NCBI GenBank assembly: GCA_947491825.1
Contig: CANLLM010000019.1
Location: 1 to 34,577 of the forward strand
DNA length: 34,577 nucleotides
Direction: 5' to 3'
Source of the DNA: Bacteroidota bacterium
GTDB lineage: Bacteria > Bacteroidota > Bacteroidia > UKL13-3
Part shown: piece by piece, positions 7,274 to 16,641 of the stretch
How positions within the stretch are numbered: the first letter of the stretch is position 1
How the letters are laid out: every line of letters begins with the position of its first letter
The notes under the pieces: generated by a model
Told to the model about the DNA's origin: nothing
Databases searched by the model: none
What the model saw: only the letters and a program-made list of their open reading frames with translations
Made by a program: the position numbers and the translations under genes

Positions 7274-9730
7274 TTGACAGATCAACTAGCCACATTTACC
7301 GTAATTATACTTCCATTGCCGCTGCATAAGTTATACACTTATAGGGTTCCAAGCGAAATGGTTGATGATATATCCCCAGGTAAAAGGGTAATAGTACAGT
7401 TTGGTAAAAAGAAATTTTACAGTGCAATTGTTTATCAAATTACACACACACCACCACAAGAATACGAGGCCAAATACATACATGCCATTTTAGATGACTC
7501 CCCAATAGTTATTGAACAGCAATTTAGGTTTTGGAATTGGATAAGTAATTACTATTTGTGCACGCTAGGTGATGTTATGAATGCAGCCTTACCCGCCCCT
7601 TTTAAGTTAGAAAGCGAAACACTTGTAGTGCTTAATCCGGATGCAGAATTAGAAAGCATTTCGCTTACCGATAAAGAATTTTTAATTACCGAAGCATTAA
7701 CAGTGGCACCACACTTAAGTATTAGCGAGATTAGTGCAATACTGGATGTTAAAAATGTATTTGGTGTACTAAAAGGGTTATATACTAAGGGGGTAATCTT
7801 ATATACAGAAGATATTAAAGAAAAATATAAGCCCAAAACCATCACGTGCATTAAACTTGCCGATGGATTAGATGATGAAAAGGCGCTAGGTGAACTATTT
7901 GCACAATTAGAAAAAACACCTAAGCAGCTTGATGTATTGATGGCTCTAGTTCATTTAAAGCATCTAACCGAACAGGTTAGCAAAAAGCAATTAATTGAAT
8001 TTGGAGATTTTAGTGAAAGTGCGCTTAAAACATTGGTTAAAAAGGGAATTTTACTGGAGTATAAACAAGCAATTGATAGGCTTATCATACCAAACGAAAT
8101 TGTAGATACTTTTACCTTAAATCCTGAGCAAAATCAAGCATACGAATTAACTAACCAATATTTTACTGAAAAAGATGTGGTGCTGCTGCATGGCATAACT
8201 TCTAGCGGTAAAACCCACGTGTATGTTAAGTTAATTGAAGAGCAATTGGATAAAGGCAAACAGGTATTGTTTCTTTTACCCGAAATTGCACTTACATCAC
8301 AAATTGTGCAACGTATAAGAAAGTACTTTGGGGATAAAGCAATTTCATTTCACTCTAAATTTAGTCAAAATGAACGTGTAGAAATTTGGCAAAAAGTAAA
8401 TTCGGGAACACCACTTGTGCTGATTGGCGCTCGTTCGTCTATTTTCCTGCCATTTAAAGAGCTCGGGTTAATTATTGTTGATGAAGAACATGAAACATCA
8501 TACAAACAACAAGACCCTGCCCCAAGATACCATGCGCGCGATGCTGCGATTTTTTTAGCCCATACGTGGCAAGCAAAAACCCTTTTAGGGTCTGCTACAC
8601 CAAGCTTTGAAAGTTACCACAATGCACGTATGGGTAAATACGGTTTAGTTGAGTTAAAAAATCGTTTTGGTTCGGTGCAATTACCTGAAATAATTATTGG
8701 TAACATAAGTGAAGATACCCGCACCAAAAGTATGTATGGTTATTTAACCAATGTACTTTACCATGCAATTGACTATGCTTTAAATGCCAACGAACAAATA
8801 ATTTTGTTTCAAAACAGAAGAGGTTATTCCCCAATTATGGAGTGTAACACCTGCAATTGGATACCACGTTGTATAAATTGCGATATCAACTTAACCTATC
8901 ATAAATACAATGATAGCATGAAATGTCATTACTGTGGGTATACAGCTACCCCCCCAACTAATTGCTTTGCGTGTGGTTCGCATCATTTAACCCTCAAAGG
9001 ATTTGGAACCGAAAAAATAGAAGACGAAATCAAAATTCAATTCCCAAAAGCAAGGGTATTGAGACTTGATTTAGAAGCCAGTAGAACTAAAAACGGCCAC
9101 GAACAAATTATAAGAAGCTTTGAACAACAAGAAGCCGATATTTTAATTGGTACGCAAATGATCAGTAAAGGACTTGATTTTGGAAATGTGAGTTTGGTGG
9201 GGGTAATAAATGCAGACCAATTACTTTATTTTCCAGATTTTAGAGCACATGAGAGAGCATACCAATTGTTAACTCAAGTGGGTGGACGTGCAGGTCGCAA
9301 AGCACAGCAGGGTAAAGTTATCATACAATCAAACACACCAAACCATCATGTTTTGCAAGAAGTTTTAGCCCAACGTTATCAAAACTTATATGCAAGCGAA
9401 ATTTTAGACCGTGAAAAGTTTGGTTATCCACCCCACACCAGATTGATTAAACTAATTATAAAACACCGAGATTACATCACCTGCGAGAAAGCCGCTTTTA
9501 GTTTGCAAAAAATGCTCTTTAAACGTTTAGGCACAAATATTATCGGGCCTGAAAGTCCTTATATTGGTAGAGCTAGAAACTTATTTATTAAGGAAATCCT
9601 AGTGAAAATAGACAAAGCCTCTCCAAACCTAGGGCAAGTAAAACAATATATATTTGCTTGTATGCTGCAGGTTGTAAACGATAAAGAGTTCAAGTCGAGT
9701 ATAATTTTTGCCGATGTTGATCCTTACTAG
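7274..9730 (+). CDS. priA: primosomal protein N' (replication restart helicase PriA)
   Basis: 3'-5' DNA helicase that recognises stalled forks and reloads the replisome. 818 residues. The N-terminal DNA-binding domain opens ILPLPLHKLYTYRVP. Then come Walker A GITSSGKTH (about residue 306), the DEEH box VDEEHETSYKQQ (about 402), and motif III GSATPSFES. The zinc region has eight cysteines as CNTC, CINC, CHYC and CFAC (about 523-575), followed by the helicase C-lobe GTQMISKGLDF and QVGGRAGR. The start is TTG at 7274: the nearest upstream in-frame stop is TAG at 7226 and no ATG lies between. Follows the lipoprotein gene by 25 bp. Confidence 0.97.
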   Translation: MTDQLATFTVIILPLPLHKLYTYRVPSEMVDDISPGKRVIVQFGKKKFYSAIVYQITHTPPQEYEAKYIHAILDDSPIVIEQQFRFWNWISNYYLCTLGDVMNAALPAPFKLESETLVVLNPDAELESISLTDKEFLITEALTVAPHLSISEISAILDVKNVFGVLKGLYTKGVILYTEDIKEKYKPKTITCIKLADGLDDEKALGELFAQLEKTPKQLDVLMALVHLKHLTEQVSKKQLIEFGDFSESALKTLVKKGILLEYKQAIDRLIIPNEIVDTFTLNPEQNQAYELTNQYFTEKDVVLLHGITSSGKTHVYVKLIEEQLDKGKQVLFLLPEIALTSQIVQRIRKYFGDKAISFHSKFSQNERVEIWQKVNSGTPLVLIGARSSIFLPFKELGLIIVDEEHETSYKQQDPAPRYHARDAAIFLAHTWQAKTLLGSATPSFESYHNARMGKYGLVELKNRFGSVQLPEIIIGNISEDTRTKSMYGYLTNVLYHAIDYALNANEQIILFQNRRGYSPIMECNTCNWIPRCINCDINLTYHKYNDSMKCHYCGYTATPPTNCFACGSHHLTLKGFGTEKIEDEIKIQFPKARVLRLDLEASRTKNGHEQIIRSFEQQEADILIGTQMISKGLDFGNVSLVGVINADQLLYFPDFRAHERAYQLLTQVGGRAGRKAQQGKVIIQSNTPNHHVLQEVLAQRYQNLYASEILDREKFGYPPHTRLIKLIIKHRDYITCEKAAFSLQKMLFKRLGTNIIGPESPYIGRARNLFIKEILVKIDKASPNLGQVKQYIFACMLQVVNDKEFKSSIIFADVDPY

Positions 9731-9837
9731 TAATGCTATAAAGGTCTCTATCATTCAAATAAAAATTAAGCATTATACCCTTAACCCTAAATAAGGATAA
9801 TTTACTTAAATCTATAAGAGACAATATCAATAAAAAG

Positions 9838-10023
9838 ATGTGTATTTTAGACACCACATTAAAAGCCGTTTACTTTAACCAAGATTTTGGCGAATTGATT
9901 GATTTGGTGCACGGTTTTATTCCTCAATTTAACGAAAGCAAATACGATAAAACCGCTGATGTATATTATATGGCCTGGTATCCTAGATTAAATAATGAAC
10001 TTTTAGGTGAGTACATCAATTAA
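9838..10023 (+). CDS. small ORF, doubtful gene or fragment
   Basis: 61 residues, MCILDTTLKAVYFNQDFGEL to LLGEYIN, mixed acidic and aromatic. I recognise no family. The frame is open upstream from 9763 without a start codon, and that extra part also reads like protein (IPLTLNKDNLLKSIRDN), so this may be the end of a broken gene, not a small one. It ends 8 bp from the stop of the opposing gene. No ribosome binding site stands out. Confidence 0.35.
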   Translation: MCILDTTLKAVYFNQDFGELIDLVHGFIPQFNESKYDKTADVYYMAWYPRLNNELLGEYIN

Positions 10024-10031
10024 TTGTATTA

Positions 10032-10397
10032 TTACATCGCACTAATTATACGCTGAATCAACATTTGCAAAATTCTTTTGTTAATTTCTGATGAATTTTC
10101 CTTGTAAAAAAGGATTTCCTCGGTTGTAAAAAGTGCAGCTATTAAACCAATATAAAAATAACGAAGGTTTACATCTTTACTAAAGCAATTTTGTAAGTAT
10201 GCACTTCGATTCTTTTCATTTATTGGCATGTGTATATAAGTTATATGTTGTTTAAAATAGCACAGCAATAAATCGTGTTGAAATTTAAGAACTGGTCTTA
10301 AAACCGTGTTTTGAAACTCTTCTATCAATAAAGGATTACGTTCTTGGTCAACTGAAATGGGAGGACGTAATGATAATATGTCGTTATTTCTGTTCAT
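10032..10397 (-). CDS. conserved Bacteroidota protein of unknown function
   Basis: 121 residues with no signal peptide; probably cytoplasmic and mostly helical. It carries LRPPISV near the start, EEFQNTVLRPVLKFQHDLLL in the first third, and a C-terminal part FTTEEILFYKENSSEINKRI. I recall this pattern from a family of about 120-residue Bacteroidota proteins that databases often label 'glyoxalase' without basis; no metal-binding vicinal-oxygen-chelate motif is visible here. Divergent from the cold shock gene, so the 124 bp between 10397 and 10522 should hold both promoters. Function unknown. Confidence 0.72.
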   Translation of the reverse strand: MNRNNDILSLRPPISVDQERNPLLIEEFQNTVLRPVLKFQHDLLLCYFKQHITYIHMPINEKNRSAYLQNCFSKDVNLRYFYIGLIAALFTTEEILFYKENSSEINKRILQMLIQRIISAM

Positions 10398-10465
10398 GTG
10401 TCAACTTAATTTACCTTGTTAAAGCCCATAAAGCCTCACTTTGTTTTAAAGTTGAAATAAAAAGA

Positions 10466-10494
10466 TTGCATATTAATAATATATTCCTACCTTG
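10466..10494 (+). promoter_or_regulatory. Bacteroidota-type promoter of the cold shock gene
   Basis: TTG at 10466-10468 and TACCTTG at 10488-10494 are separated by exactly 19 bases. This matches the phylum's TTG-N19-TAnnTTTG promoter with one T fewer in the -7 box. It would start transcription about 20-25 bases before the ATG at 10522. No long 5' leader of the kind seen in enteric cspA. Confidence 0.45.
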
Positions 10495-10521
10495 CGACTT
10501 CATTTATTAAATACAATTACA

Positions 10522-10716
10522 ATGCAAGAAGGCACAGTAAAGTTTTTCAACGAAACGAAAGGCTTCGGATTTATCTCTCCAAGTAACGGAAACGGACAAG
10601 ACATTTTCGTTCACGTATCAGGTTTACAAAGCGAAATCCGCGAAAACGACAAGGTTACATTTGAAACGCAAAACGGCCCTAGAGGCTTAAGCGCGATTAA
10701 CGTAAAAGTTATATAA
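10522..10716 (+). CDS. cold shock domain protein (CspA family)
   Basis: A 64-residue single cold shock domain that binds single-stranded RNA or DNA and melts RNA structure. It begins MQEGTVKFFNETKGFGFISP, with RNP1 (KGFGFI) and RNP2 (IFVHVSGL) plainly present, and ends GLSAINVKVI. The annotated frame could begin at 10492, but the ATG at 10522 gives the standard start. It has its own promoter and a strong terminator, so it is a single-gene unit. Codon use is regular, with frequent AAC and GGC, as for a highly expressed gene. Confidence 0.95.
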   Translation: MQEGTVKFFNETKGFGFISPSNGNGQDIFVHVSGLQSEIRENDKVTFETQNGPRGLSAINVKVI

Positions 10717-10736
10717 TTACAACATTGTTATCGTTT

Positions 10737-10767
10737 AAAAAACATGCCCTAGGGCATGTTTTTTTTT
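10737..10767 (+). terminator. rho-independent terminator of the cold shock gene
   Basis: A perfect palindrome centred between 10750 and 10751: AAAAAACATGCCCT then its complement, running into a run of T (10759-10767). The stem is closed around CTAG. It sits 20 bp after the stop at 10716. Confidence 0.9.
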
Positions 10768-10800
10768 GCCATAAACTTTCCATTATTTTTGAACCATTAA

Positions 10801-12954
10801 ATGAATCCTGTAGCCGAATCCATTCAACACAAGATTACCGCCAGCGGTAAAACCCTAAAGCGCTTTTTATTTAGCCAATATTTTAGTGATGGAATTCGTA
10901 TTACTTTTGGACTACTTCTACCATCGGTATTGTTTTACCACCTGGGAGACATTAACCTAGGAATATCAATTTCTTTGGGCGCGTTGTGTGTGAGCATACC
11001 CGATAATCCAGGCCCTTACGAGCACCGCAGAAACGCTATGCTTATTACCATTGCCTTTGTTTTTGGGATGGCTTTACTTACTGCTTTATTTGCAAATTTT
11101 ACGGTATTACTTACTGTATTTATTGGTTTAAGTTGCTTTATATTAAGTATGATGCATGTTTTTGGGGCGCGTGCTGCTTCAATAGGTATTTCTGCGTTGG
11201 CTGTAATAATATTAGGAATTGACCAGCAACTCACTTTAGTGCAAGCCTTGAACTATGCTTTATTGGTTATGCTTGGCGGTGTTTGGTATTTCTTGTTAAG
11301 TTTATTCAGTCAAAAACTGATGCCATACCGTGCATCAGAACAAATATTAGGCGAATGTATTTTTGAAGTAGCCAAATTTATTGAACTTAAATCTGGTTTT
11401 TATGATGCGAAAATTGACATTAACGAGCAATACAAAAAAATAATAGCACAACAAGCCGTTGTTAATGAATACCAAGAGCATGTGCGGGAAATTTTGTTTA
11501 AAACACGCAAAATATTAGTTGATTCTACCCCTGTAGGACGTACCCTTTTACTTACTTTTATTGATTTGGTAGATTTATATGAGCAAAGTATGGCCACCCA
11601 TTACAATTATATTGATATCCATAAAGCGTATGCACACACTGGTATATTACCACATTTTGAAAGCGTAATTAAACAAATGTCGGAGGAAATTACGCATATA
11701 GGTAATAACTTACATAACCATGAAGATAAAAGTGTATCAAAACATTTTATACCTGCACTTAACGTATTAAAAGGTAAGGTTGATGAATTAGAATCTCAGG
11801 GAATTAAAATACATGTACTTAAACGTATTTTAATTAACCTGCGCAACATCAGTACCCGCATAGAAAGGATTCATGGTTATAAACTATCGGCACAACAGTT
11901 ACCAAACGAACGCAGTGCAGAGTTGCGTAAGTTCGTACAACCACAAACCATAGATTGGAATTTATTTAAGGCCAACCTCACTTTAGATTCAAATCATTTT
12001 AGACATGCCATACGCATGGCTTTTATTTGTATGGTTGGTTTTGTGTTTGCCAGAACCATTTACAATGCATCATACAGTTATTGGATATTAATATCCATAA
12101 TAGTTATTCTAAAACCGGGATTTAGCCTTACTAAAAAAAGAAATTACGAGCGCGTAATAGGCACAATTATCGGAGGCTTAGTCGGTTTATTGGTTTTAAA
12201 GTTCTTTCCAAGTATTGGTGCTCGCTTTGCTTTTTTAACCACATTTATGGTTTTGGCCTTTAGCTTTATGCGCATTAATTACGTGGTAAGTGTTTTGTTT
12301 ATGACTCCCTACGTATTAATTGTTTTTAGCTTTACCGATACTGCTAGTCAATTTTCGGTGGCTTGGGAACGTATTTTAGATACACTAATTGGTGCCGGAT
12401 TAGCACTTGGGGCAAGCTATTTTATATTCCCGAATTGGGAATCTTATCAACTAAAGGACATTATGCAAAAGGTATTAAATGCCAATATGGGCTACTTAAA
12501 ATCTATCGCAGAACGTAATGAAACACAACTGTCGCAATCAGCTTATAGGCTAGCTAGGAAAGAACTTTATGTGCAAAGTAGCTATTTAACAACCGCTTTT
12601 CAACGCATGTTGTCTGAACCCAAAAGCAAGCAAAAAAATTCAAACCATGTATTTCAATTTTCTGTACTTAACAACCAAATGTCGTCATATTTTGCCACCC
12701 TATCCTATCAGTTAAAATCTGGCGAGCAATTATCTGATGAAGATATAAGAGCCATTAGATCGGTGTATTTTGTTTTGCACGAATCATTAGAAAAAATAAT
12801 TACCAAACAAACACCCGATACAATTTTAGGTGAAATAAAATTTGCACGCAGCAACAATCAGTATGCGACCATTCAACCCGAATTATTTATTGCTATGCAG
12901 CAAACCGCCACCAATATTAAAAAAGAAATATACCAAATTAACTTTACAGAATAA
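10801..12954 (+). CDS. FUSC/YccS-family inner membrane protein
   Basis: 717 residues with two membrane blocks and two soluble parts, the layout of the YccS/AaeB-like FUSC family. Block one (about residues 25-175) has several hydrophobic helices and the phrase LCVSIPDNPGPYEHRRN. A helical cytoplasmic region follows to about 395. Block two (about 400-545) carries SYWILISIIVILKPGFSLTKKRNYERVIGT, the FUSC_2 signature, and GAGLALGASYFIFP. A soluble C-terminal tail ends the protein. Some relatives export aromatic acids; most have no proven substrate. Starts at ATG 10801 just after the cold shock terminator. Confidence 0.88.
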   Translation: MNPVAESIQHKITASGKTLKRFLFSQYFSDGIRITFGLLLPSVLFYHLGDINLGISISLGALCVSIPDNPGPYEHRRNAMLITIAFVFGMALLTALFANFTVLLTVFIGLSCFILSMMHVFGARAASIGISALAVIILGIDQQLTLVQALNYALLVMLGGVWYFLLSLFSQKLMPYRASEQILGECIFEVAKFIELKSGFYDAKIDINEQYKKIIAQQAVVNEYQEHVREILFKTRKILVDSTPVGRTLLLTFIDLVDLYEQSMATHYNYIDIHKAYAHTGILPHFESVIKQMSEEITHIGNNLHNHEDKSVSKHFIPALNVLKGKVDELESQGIKIHVLKRILINLRNISTRIERIHGYKLSAQQLPNERSAELRKFVQPQTIDWNLFKANLTLDSNHFRHAIRMAFICMVGFVFARTIYNASYSYWILISIIVILKPGFSLTKKRNYERVIGTIIGGLVGLLVLKFFPSIGARFAFLTTFMVLAFSFMRINYVVSVLFMTPYVLIVFSFTDTASQFSVAWERILDTLIGAGLALGASYFIFPNWESYQLKDIMQKVLNANMGYLKSIAERNETQLSQSAYRLARKELYVQSSYLTTAFQRMLSEPKSKQKNSNHVFQFSVLNNQMSSYFATLSYQLKSGEQLSDEDIRAIRSVYFVLHESLEKIITKQTPDTILGEIKFARSNNQYATIQPELFIAMQQTATNIKKEIYQINFTE

Positions 12955-12996
12955 ACTTATGTTTTGATGTAAATTAAACCATCCTATTTTAACTTT

Positions 12997-13524
12997 ATGT
13001 TTAATATAAAAGTAGCGCTAACGCGAGAACATAGCAAACGCACCACAGATCTGATTGTAAATTATGTGGCCAACAACAAAAATCGATTTAAAGAATTAAT
13101 GAATTTGTTGCTAGGTGAAGATGTGTTAATGGTACAACGTGCTTCATGGCCTTTGAGTTACATAGCAAAAAATCAACCCAAACTTTTAGCTCCTTATTGG
13201 AACAAGCTATTAGATGAGTTACCTCGTTCTAAACATGTTGCCTTTAGCCGAAGTGTTTTCAGGTCATTATCATTGGTTACCAACCTGCCAATCGAAATTC
13301 ATGGACGAGTTATTAACGAGTGTATGGATACGATAACGGATAACAATAAATCAACAGCATCTAGGATTTATGCAATGTATACCATGGTAAATATGGTAAA
13401 GCTGTACCCCGAATTAAAAGATGAGTTAAAATTGCATGTTGAACCATTTTTAAACCACAAATTACCTTCAATGGTTTCAGGAACAAGAGCACTGCTAAAA
13501 CAAATACAAAAAATTAAAGTATAA
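12997..13524 (+). CDS. predicted alpha-solenoid (HEAT-like) protein
   Basis: 175 residues, no signal peptide and no membrane segment. It is almost entirely amphipathic helix pairs (NRFKELMNLLLGED, RASWPLSYIAKNQPKLLAPY, ARALL-like turns near the end), which suggests a short HEAT or ARM-type solenoid used for protein binding. It resembles conserved Bacteroidota proteins of unknown function; the DNA-alkylation-repair family is a distant alternative, but I see none of its DNA-contact residues. 42 bp after the FUSC gene and 19 bp before the DUF2911 gene, all on the same strand, so possibly one transcript. Confidence 0.7.
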   Translation: MFNIKVALTREHSKRTTDLIVNYVANNKNRFKELMNLLLGEDVLMVQRASWPLSYIAKNQPKLLAPYWNKLLDELPRSKHVAFSRSVFRSLSLVTNLPIEIHGRVINECMDTITDNNKSTASRIYAMYTMVNMVKLYPELKDELKLHVEPFLNHKLPSMVSGTRALLKQIQKIKV

Positions 13525-13543
13525 CTTTATTACTTTTACAACA

Positions 13544-14098
13544 ATGAAGAAGAAACTGCTTATTGGAACAGGAGTAGTGATTATACTACTAACAGGTGTG
13601 TTATTTTATTTGCGCTCAGCAACAAAAAAACATAGCCCTAACTTTACTGTGACATACAAACAAAACGGATATAACATAGCTATTAGTTATTGCCAACCGT
13701 TTAAAAAAGGAAGAGTAATTTTTGGCACAAAAGAAACAGGTGCATTACAAGCGTATGGAGAATATTGGCGCATGGGGGCAAATGAGGCCACCACATTTAA
13801 TACAGAAACAGCGTTATTAGTTAATGGTAATGAATTACCAGCAGGCAAATATGCCATCTATGCAATACCAAATGAAACAGCTTGGACCATTGCTTTTAAT
13901 ACTGAAAATAATAGATGGGGAGCCACTGCTCCTGATGAGAAAAATGACGTATTTCGAGTGCAAGTTCCAGTAACTGAAACCAATACTGCAGCTGAGCAGT
14001 TTAATATCAGCATTGAACCAGATTCAATGGTTGTTTATACCCTACTGGTATGGGATAATGTATCAGTAAAAATCCCTTTAGAATTGGGTAAAAAATAG
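13544..14098 (+). CDS. DUF2911 domain protein, membrane-anchored or secreted
   Basis: 184 residues. Residues 5-23 are a hydrophobic segment (LLIGTGVVIILLTGVLFYL) acting as signal or anchor, and the rest lies outside the cytoplasm. The body has the DUF2911 marks: ISYCQPFKKGRVIFG, YGEYWRMGANEATTF, LPAGKYAIYAIP and a late WDNVSVKIPL strand. The family is common in Bacteroidota and has no known reaction; it looks like a beta-sandwich. ATG at 13544 begins directly with a lysine-rich signal, which supports the start. Confidence 0.88.
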   Translation: MKKKLLIGTGVVIILLTGVLFYLRSATKKHSPNFTVTYKQNGYNIAISYCQPFKKGRVIFGTKETGALQAYGEYWRMGANEATTFNTETALLVNGNELPAGKYAIYAIPNETAWTIAFNTENNRWGATAPDEKNDVFRVQVPVTETNTAAEQFNISIEPDSMVVYTLLVWDNVSVKIPLELGKK

Positions 14099-14214
14099 AA
14101 GGAATGGTTTACAATCATACCCAATACAATATCTAATGATTAAAATATGTTTGTTTATGAAATCGAATACAGACTCTATTTTAATTTAACTACAAAATTT
14201 AATACTTTTAAAAC

Positions 14215-15753
14215 GTGATCAAACATTCTACGCTAACCACCTTAATTATTGCATTAGCGCTAAGCATAAAGCTATTAACAGCGCAAAATACATATGAAAT
14301 AAAGAACCTGAGTGATGCCGTTAATTCAGCATATGCAGAACTAAACCCTGTAATTAGTGCTGATGGAAAGAAACTTTATTTCGTGCGATCTAGCCATCCT
14401 CAAAATCAAAACCCAACAGAAGGACAAGACATTTGGATGAGTGAGAAGGATGAAAACGGGAGTTGGAAAACCGCAGTTAATTTGGGTAAAACCTTTAATA
14501 AACAGCAGTTTAACACCCTATTTAATATTAGTCCATCAGGAGATAAAATGTTAATTGGAGGTTCTTATAAAGATGGGGTTTATTGGGGTGTGGGTTTTAG
14601 TTTTATTGAAAAACGTAATGGTGAATGGCAAGAACCATATGAGTTGGCTATTAAAAAATTGGACAAATTGAATCATGGGCTTTATTCTTCTGCTTTTTTA
14701 TTACCAGACAACAAAACTTTGTTATTAAGTTTTAGTGAAGACGAAGAAGGTAAACTAAACGACTTGTATGTGTCGAAACTTAGCAAAAACGGAAAGTGGA
14801 GCGAGCCTATATCATTAGGTAATAAAATAAATACTACCTATGATGAATCAACCCCTTTTATGGCAGCCGATGGGGTAACCTTATACTTTAGTAGCAACCG
14901 CCAAGGTGGCTACGGACAAAACGATATTTATTTAACAAGAAGGTTGGATGATACCTATCAAAACTGGTCAGCGCCTGTAAACTTAGGTCCGCAAATTAAC
15001 ACCGAACAATGGGATGGCTATTATACTATACCTGCAAGTGGTGATGTAGCTTATATGGTATCATATAAAAACACATTAGGCAAAGCAGATATCATTCAAA
15101 TTAAACTAAATGCCAAAGCAAAACCAGAGCCTGTTGTGTTAATAAACGGAATGGTATTGAGCGCAGATACCAAAGAGCATGTAGAAGTGCAAGTAATTTA
15201 CGAAGAATTACCATCTGGTAATGAGGCCGGTAAAACCAGCTTTTGGAGCAAGAGTGGTGACTTTAAAATTATACTTCCGTATGGTAAAAACTATGGCATA
15301 TCGGCACGAGCTGCAGGTTACATTCCTGTATCTGTAAACATAGATTTAACCAAACCAGGCCAATACCGGGAAATAAAACAAAATCTTACCATGGTGCCCA
15401 TTAAAACTGGCCAAGTGGTGCGATTGAATAATATTTTCTTTGACGAATACAGCGATGTACTTAAAGAAGAATCGAAACCAGAATTAAATCGTTTGGTGAG
15501 TTTAATGAAAGAAAACAACAACATGATTATTGAGATATCTGGACATACCGATGCAGTGGGTAGCGATGCGGAGAATCAATTATTAAGTGATAAACGTGCT
15601 GCTTCAGTAATGAAATACCTGGTTACAAAAGGGATTAAAGAAAATAGGTTATTTAGCATTGGTTATGGCGAAATACAACCTGTTGCAGATAACAACAATG
15701 ATATTGACAGACAATTAAACCGCAGGGTTGAATTTAAAATTTTGAAAAAATAA
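14215..15753 (+). CDS. outer membrane PD40 beta-propeller / OmpA-C fusion protein
   Basis: 512 residues. Signal peptide about 1-23 (ending LLTAQ). Then WD40-like PD40 repeats with the typical PVISADGKKLYFVRS and TPFMAADGVTLYFSSNRQGGYG phrases (about 35-280). A carboxypeptidase-regulatory-like beta domain follows (VLINGMVLSADTKEHV, about 305-385), and a C-terminal OmpA domain (IFFDEYSDVL, EISGHTDAVGSD, NRRVEF, about 400-510) binds peptidoglycan. It should sit in the periplasm or outer membrane as a wall anchor. The start is GTG at 14215: an in-frame TAA (14209-14211) lies just upstream, and no ATG is near. Confidence 0.93.
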   Translation: MIKHSTLTTLIIALALSIKLLTAQNTYEIKNLSDAVNSAYAELNPVISADGKKLYFVRSSHPQNQNPTEGQDIWMSEKDENGSWKTAVNLGKTFNKQQFNTLFNISPSGDKMLIGGSYKDGVYWGVGFSFIEKRNGEWQEPYELAIKKLDKLNHGLYSSAFLLPDNKTLLLSFSEDEEGKLNDLYVSKLSKNGKWSEPISLGNKINTTYDESTPFMAADGVTLYFSSNRQGGYGQNDIYLTRRLDDTYQNWSAPVNLGPQINTEQWDGYYTIPASGDVAYMVSYKNTLGKADIIQIKLNAKAKPEPVVLINGMVLSADTKEHVEVQVIYEELPSGNEAGKTSFWSKSGDFKIILPYGKNYGISARAAGYIPVSVNIDLTKPGQYREIKQNLTMVPIKTGQVVRLNNIFFDEYSDVLKEESKPELNRLVSLMKENNNMIIEISGHTDAVGSDAENQLLSDKRAASVMKYLVTKGIKENRLFSIGYGEIQPVADNNNDIDRQLNRRVEFKILKK

Positions 15754-15759
15754 ACCACT

Positions 15760-16629
15760 TTAAACGCTAAATTCTAGCGTATAATATGTTTTAAAACACT
15801 CGTGAGAAGGCAGCGCAAGCATGCCTTCTTTTTTTGTTATATCCGTATGCCCTTCTATGCAATCAGAATGGCCAAACCAAGGCTCTAAACAAATAAAACG
15901 CTGTGCCCCATACTTAGTCCAAACACCAAAATAAGGAAAACCGTCAAAGCACATGGTAACGCGGTAATTGCCATTTTTATGCACCAAACTAACTTGGTTT
16001 GATTGTATATTTTTAAACACCACTGCATCTAATTCAAACAAATCTGAACTTAGGGGCAATACTTCTGTATTGTTTAATACCAATTGGGTTTGATGGTTAA
16101 ATAAACCACTTTCAAGTAAATGTCTTTCGGCTGTTTCGGGTTTATTAAACAACAATTCGTATTGAGAGAAATCGCCATCAGGAATTAAAAAACCTGGATG
16201 TGCCCCAATGCTAAAAAACATGGTTTCTACACCCAAATTATTCACTTCGTAACCACAAATCAACTTGTCTTCATCCCATTGGTATGTTAGTATTAGCTTA
16301 AAGTCGTAAGGGAATTTTTGTAATGTTTCTTCACTATATAACAGCTGATAAACCACCTTGTTTTCTGTTTGTTCAATCAAAGTAAACTTTTTATCGCGCG
16401 CAAATCCATGCTGCGAAATTGCGTATCCTTTGTCTTTTACACGCAACAAATCGTTTTTAACTTTACCCACAATAGGAAACAAAACCGGAGCAGTTCTTGG
16501 CCAAATATCAGCATCAGCCTGCCACATAAATTCAGTTCCATTAAGGTGTTTAATGCTTTTTATTTCGGCACCGTTATTAGAAACAACAGCACTAAAGTTT
16601 AATCCTTTTATGGTTGTTAATTGTTCCAT
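15760..16629 (-). CDS. aldose 1-epimerase family protein (LacX-like)
   Basis: 289 residues with a galactose-mutarotase-like beta-sandwich, cytoplasmic. Catalytic-type residues are visible: His74 in ISQHGFARD, His144 in SIGAHPGFLIP, and a Glu in the late CLEPWFGHSD motif. The AHPGF pattern is that of the LacX/YeaD-like subgroup, which may act on sugar phosphates or unknown hexoses. Tail-to-tail with the OmpA gene, only 6 bp between stops. Downstream of the BatA-domain gene by 12 bp, so probably cotranscribed with it although no functional link is evident. Confidence 0.9.
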   Translation of the reverse strand: MEQLTTIKGLNFSAVVSNNGAEIKSIKHLNGTEFMWQADADIWPRTAPVLFPIVGKVKNDLLRVKDKGYAISQHGFARDKKFTLIEQTENKVVYQLLYSEETLQKFPYDFKLILTYQWDEDKLICGYEVNNLGVETMFFSIGAHPGFLIPDGDFSQYELLFNKPETAERHLLESGLFNHQTQLVLNNTEVLPLSSDLFELDAVVFKNIQSNQVSLVHKNGNYRVTMCFDGFPYFGVWTKYGAQRFICLEPWFGHSDCIEGHTDITKKEGMLALPSHECFKTYYTLEFSV

Positions 16630-16641
16630 GTTTTATTAGTT

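Noticed and set aside
9743-9822. GTCTCT...AGAGAC inverted pair after priA
   Set aside because: Only six bases paired over about 60 bp; no T-tract and no further pairing.
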